8,719 nt of DNA from Bacteroidales bacterium. GTDB taxonomy: Bacteria > Bacteroidota > Bacteroidia > Bacteroidales > WCHB1-69. Position numbers and translations under genes: made by a program. A model generated the notes under the pieces. The model was not told where the DNA came from, did not search any database, and was given only the letters and a program-made list of their open reading frames with translations. Below, piece after piece: positions 6,354-8,719 of the stretch; position 1 is the stretch's first letter, and each line of letters starts with the position of its first letter. The stretch covers positions 1 to 8,719 of the forward strand of contig JAISDH010000057.1 of the NCBI GenBank assembly GCA_031264975.1, written 5' to 3'.

Positions 6354-6407
6354 CAAAGATTGTTATTTTTATTTTATCTTTGCCAATCAAAAAATAAAAA
6401 TAGAACA
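6354..6407 (+). promoter_or_regulatory. purE promoter region: TATCTTTG box inside AT-rich inverted repeats
   Basis: TATCTTTG (6375-6382) fits the TAnnTTTG -7 consensus of Bacteroidota exactly and would start a purE-dnaX transcript with a leader of roughly 70 nt. Two inverted repeats overlap it. CAAAGAT (6354-6360) pairs with ATCTTTG (6376-6382). TGTT plus ATTTTTATTTT (6361-6375) mirrors AAAATAAAAAT plus AACA (6391-6407). The pairing is AT-only and so weak as a transcript terminator, but the symmetry around the start site could be an operator. I see no clear -33 TTTG at proper spacing. No small gene lies in 6250-6460. Confidence 0.5.
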
Positions 6408-6460
6408 ATACTCGTAACATACAGAAGTTGTATTTATAGCGTAAATAATATAAAGTAAAC

Positions 6461-6952
6461 ATGGATATAAAAGTAAGTATCATTATGGGAAGCACATCGG
6501 ACTTGCCAGTTATGGAAGAAGCGATGAAGTTTTTAGAAGAAATGGGTGTTCAATATGAATGTAATGCCTTGTCGGCTCATCGTACGCCGGAATTAGTTAT
6601 GGATTATGCAATGGGGGCAAAACATCGGGGAATAAAAGTGATTATCGCGGGGGCGGGTGGAGCGGCTCATTTACCTGGAGTTATTGCCGCATATACCTCT
6701 ATTCCTGTTATTGGCGTTCCTGTCAAATCTTCCAATTCCATTGACGGTTGGGATTCTATTCTTTCCATTTTGCAAATGCCATCCGGTATACCGGTTGCGA
6801 CTGTTGCGCTTAATGGCGCTCGAAATGCCGCTATTCTGGCAACGCAAATTCTGGCAACAGCCGACGAAACATTGTACGGAAAATTAACAGCATTCAAAAA
6901 TGCGATGAAAGAAAAAGTAATAGAAGCAAATAATAAACTACAAAACAAATAA
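6461..6952 (+). CDS. purE: N5-carboxyaminoimidazole ribonucleotide mutase, class I PurE
   Basis: PurE moves the carboxyl group of N5-CAIR to C4, giving CAIR, in de novo purine synthesis; the class I enzyme is a cytosolic octamer and needs PurK to make its substrate. The 163-residue length is standard. Visible motifs are the phosphate-binding MGSTSDLP (9-16), SAHRTP (38-43) with the catalytic His40, AGAGGAAHLPG (63-73) and QMPSGIPVATVAL (105-117) followed by NGARNAA. These match class I PurE rather than the CO2-using class II form, though separating the two by eye is not certain. No purK is visible in the window. An exact TAnnTTTG box lies about 80 nt upstream. dnaX starts 18 nt after the stop, so the two genes are very likely cotranscribed. 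The start has an A-rich leader and no Shine-Dalgarno sequence. Confidence 0.96.
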   Translation: MDIKVSIIMGSTSDLPVMEEAMKFLEEMGVQYECNALSAHRTPELVMDYAMGAKHRGIKVIIAGAGGAAHLPGVIAAYTSIPVIGVPVKSSNSIDGWDSILSILQMPSGIPVATVALNGARNAAILATQILATADETLYGKLTAFKNAMKEKVIEANNKLQNK

Positions 6953-6970
6953 AATTTTAATCAAAAACAC

Positions 6971-8083
6971 ATGGATAATTTCATTGTATCGGCACGAAAA
7001 TACAGACCCCAAACATTCAAATCGGTAGTAGGGCAGGACGCCATTACAACTACATTAAAAAACTCTATCATACAGCAGCAAATCGCACAGGCATTCCTGT
7101 TTTGTGGACCAAGAGGCGTTGGAAAAACTACTTGTGCGCGTATTTTTGCAAAAACAATCAACTGCCTAAACAAAACGCCAGAGGGAGAGGCTTGTAATGA
7201 ATGTGAGTCCTGTAAATCTTTTAATGCGTCCGCATCATTTAATATTTTTGAATTAGACGCCGCTTCCAATAGTGGAGTTGACGAAATGCGCCGTCTGGTA
7301 GAACAGGTTCGTATTCCTCCGCAGGGAGTTAAGTACAAGGTTTATATTATTGACGAGGTACACATGTTGTCTTCCAATGCTTTCAATGCTTTTTTGAAAA
7401 CGCTGGAAGAACCGCCTGCTTACGCCAAATTTATCTTGGCAACTACCGAAAAACATAAAATATTGGCTACTATTCTATCTCGTTGTCAGATTTTTGATTT
7501 CAAACGGATTAAAATAGAAGACATTGTTAAACATTTGGAATATGTGGCAGCTGAAGAAAATATAGCATACGAAAAAAATGCTTTGGATATTATCGCCCAA
7601 AAATCAGATGGAGGACTTCGAGACGCCCTTTCTACTTTTGACCAGATTGTTAGCTTTTCCGGTGGTCATCTAACGTATGCAAGTACGGTTGAAAACCTGA
7701 ATATTCTGGATTATGATTATTTCTTCAAAATGATTGATTTCATTTTAGTGGAAAACACGGCTGAAACGCTTTTACTTTATAATGAAATTTTGGAAAAAGG
7801 TTTTGACGGTCAACATTTTTTAGCAGGAATTAACGAGCATTTGCGTAATCTTTCCATGTGTAAATCGCCTGCTACAGTCAAACTAATGGATGTAAGCGAG
7901 AATGTAAAAGATGAATATCTGAATCAGGCAAAAAACATTAATGGTGATATACTTATCCGATTATTACGCTTATTTACCCAATATGACGCCGATTATAAAA
8001 CTTCAAACAACAAAAGATTGCACGTTGAAGTAGCCTTGATGCAAGCCTGCTACCTCAAACGTGCTAAAGTCAGGCAATCGTGA
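6971..8083 (+). CDS. dnaX: DNA polymerase III clamp-loader subunit, ATPase portion (gamma-like product)
   Basis: DnaX is the ATPase of the clamp loader that places the sliding clamp on primed DNA; its long form (tau) also ties the loader to polymerase and helicase. These 370 residues cover domains I-III. Visible are Walker A GPRGVGKTT (46-54), the four zinc cysteines C65, C75, C78 and C81, Walker B/DExH IIDEVH (126-131), sensor 1 ATTE (157-160), the SRC arginine-finger motif (170-172) and sensor 2 GLRDA (215-219). Domain III follows and the frame ends with TGA at 8081-8083, just after the conserved helix HVEVALMQACYLK. Family members in Bacteroidota are normally much longer, and the missing tail is encoded directly downstream in the +1 frame. 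The product may therefore be a natural gamma form or the result of a frameshift. The start has the CAAAAACAC context shared with lepA; purE lies 18 nt upstream. Confidence 0.95.
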   Translation: MDNFIVSARKYRPQTFKSVVGQDAITTTLKNSIIQQQIAQAFLFCGPRGVGKTTCARIFAKTINCLNKTPEGEACNECESCKSFNASASFNIFELDAASNSGVDEMRRLVEQVRIPPQGVKYKVYIIDEVHMLSSNAFNAFLKTLEEPPAYAKFILATTEKHKILATILSRCQIFDFKRIKIEDIVKHLEYVAAEENIAYEKNALDIIAQKSDGGLRDALSTFDQIVSFSGGHLTYASTVENLNILDYDYFFKMIDFILVENTAETLLLYNEILEKGFDGQHFLAGINEHLRNLSMCKSPATVKLMDVSENVKDEYLNQAKNINGDILIRLLRLFTQYDADYKTSNNKRLHVEVALMQACYLKRAKVRQS

Positions 8084-8084
8084 G
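8072..8084 (+). other. dnaX frame junction: AGG CAA TCG TGA G
   Basis: The upstream dnaX frame reads AGG-CAA-TCG and then TGA. Skipping one base at 8081 gives GAG and joins the open tail frame. A UCN serine codon followed by UGA resembles the UCC-UGA +1 site of antizyme genes. The AGG three bases before the P-site codon sits where prfB (AGGGGG UAU CUU UGA C) keeps its Shine-Dalgarno-like stimulator. This is resemblance only. Any indel between 8040 and 8083 would also join the frames, because the tail frame has its last upstream stop at 8037-8039. Confidence 0.4.
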
Positions 8085-8719
8085 GCTGTAGAAATCGAAA
8101 AAACAGAATTGCCGCAGCAAGAGACGGCGCCCCAAAAGGAAAGCATGGAAAAACCTGTTTTCAGGAAACCTGTGTCTTTTATGTCTGAACAGATGAAAGT
8201 TACTTCTATCAAGGAAACTTTGGAAAAAAATAAACCCGTTGCCAATATTGCTCAAAATGAACAAACAATATCCGAGCAACCGCAAATAAACCAAACGCCT
8301 ACAGAAGCCGAAACAATAACTGCATCTGAAAAAACAGAAACGCTTGAACAGGAGACGTCATCTGAAAATAAATCAGAAGCTGCCCCCAGCGCACCCGAAG
8401 AAGAACAGAATCCCGTTTTTGTATCATTACAGGATTGTTGGGAAGATGCGGTCAATGAATCTTCAAGCGATATAGTCAAGGAAATCCTGTTGAAGCAAAT
8501 ACCTTCTGAAACAGAAAATCATACTATCGAAATAGAAGTTCCCAACGAATTGGCAAAACAGGAAGTAAGAGAAATCATTTCGGAATTAACGAACTGTATA
8601 ACAAAAAAAACAGGTATTTCCTATTCTATCACGCCAAAAGTAGTAAAAACAGAACAGGAACCTCATATAGACAGAACCAATCCCGATGAAAAGTTTAATT
8701 ACCTTTGTCAGGAGAACCC
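8082..8719 (+). CDS. dnaX: DnaX C-terminal tail (tau-specific part) in the +1 frame, cut by the window edge
   Basis: From 8040 to the last base this frame has no stop. It starts with an acidic, Gln/Pro/Lys-rich linker (EAVEIEKTELPQQETAPQKE and onward, about 110 residues, compatible with a disordered tether). It then becomes a compact region from about 8410: FVSLQDCWEDAVNE, IVKEILLKQI, HTIEIEVPNELAKQEV, then TNPDEKFNYLCQENP at the edge. The order, with a Trp-containing helix, a beta strand plus helix, and a final (F/Y)xxLxxxNP before about 15-20 more residues, resembles the DnaX C-terminus I know from Bacteroidetes. I therefore read it as the tail of the same gene, not a separate one. The first ATG in this frame (8145) has no credible start context. 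The tail has no disabling stop, which suggests it is still expressed or was broken very recently. Confidence 0.85.

Noticed and set aside
6383..6460. Purine or other riboswitch in the purE leader
   Set aside because: The leader is about 70-80 nt and AT-rich, and I find no conserved three-way-junction or pairing pattern.
8097..8103. Slippery A-run as the dnaX frameshift site, as in E. coli or Thermus
   Set aside because: The six A residues lie after the zero-frame stop at 8081-8083, and the tail frame is the same before and after them, so slippage there would not join the two frames.
3260..8479. Minus-strand open frames inside lepA, the methyltransferase, purE and dnaX
   Set aside because: All lie antisense to well-supported genes, are short, and show no recognisable protein features.

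Overview
The window looks like chromosome from a member of the Bacteroidota, most likely the Bacteroidales. Four things point there. The first 72 bases encode the end of a type IX secretion (T9SS) C-terminal sorting domain. The gene starts lack Shine-Dalgarno sequences and sit behind A-rich leaders. TAnnTTTG-type -7 promoter boxes precede purB and purE. The DnaX C-terminal tail resembles those I know from Bacteroidetes. All supported genes are on the + strand. No lineage below order level can be claimed from the sequence alone.

Layout: (1) 1-72, 3' end of a secreted T9SS cargo gene. (2) 73-1533, about 1.46 kb without a credible gene. It holds two terminator-like hairpins, a 331-bp mirror-symmetric cluster of small hairpins (370-700), five near-palindromes with a 21-22 nt period (756-861), further hairpins related to the first cluster (1071-1133), and a 32-unit heptamer minisatellite (1234-1466) ending just before the purB promoter. 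(3) 1534-2889, purB (adenylosuccinate lyase). (4) 2916-4703, lepA (EF4 GTPase). (5) 4732-6249, a single-chain DNA methyltransferase fused to a PD-(D/E)XK (Mrr-like) nuclease domain and a C-terminal PKD/Ig-like domain. (6) 6250-6460, a spacer with a promoter inside an AT-rich inverted repeat. (7) 6461-6952, purE. (8) 6971 to the window edge, dnaX, whose reading frame breaks at 8081: residues 1-370 end at TGA, and the tail domain continues in the +1 frame to base 8719.

The housekeeping genes fall into two closely spaced runs, purB-lepA-(methyltransferase) with gaps of 26 and 28 nt, and purE-dnaX with a gap of 18 nt. PurB and PurE act in the same purine pathway; LepA and DnaX serve translation and replication. 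The methyltransferase-nuclease is the accessory piece between these runs, and its central specificity region has a clearly different base composition from its N-terminal flank.

The observations most worth checking are the dnaX frame break, which lies at the boundary where a short gamma-like form would end and has a prfB/antizyme-like UCG-UGA context; the three-part methyltransferase; and the layered palindromic repeats before purB. The dnaX break could also be a simple sequence error or mutation, and the window alone cannot decide.
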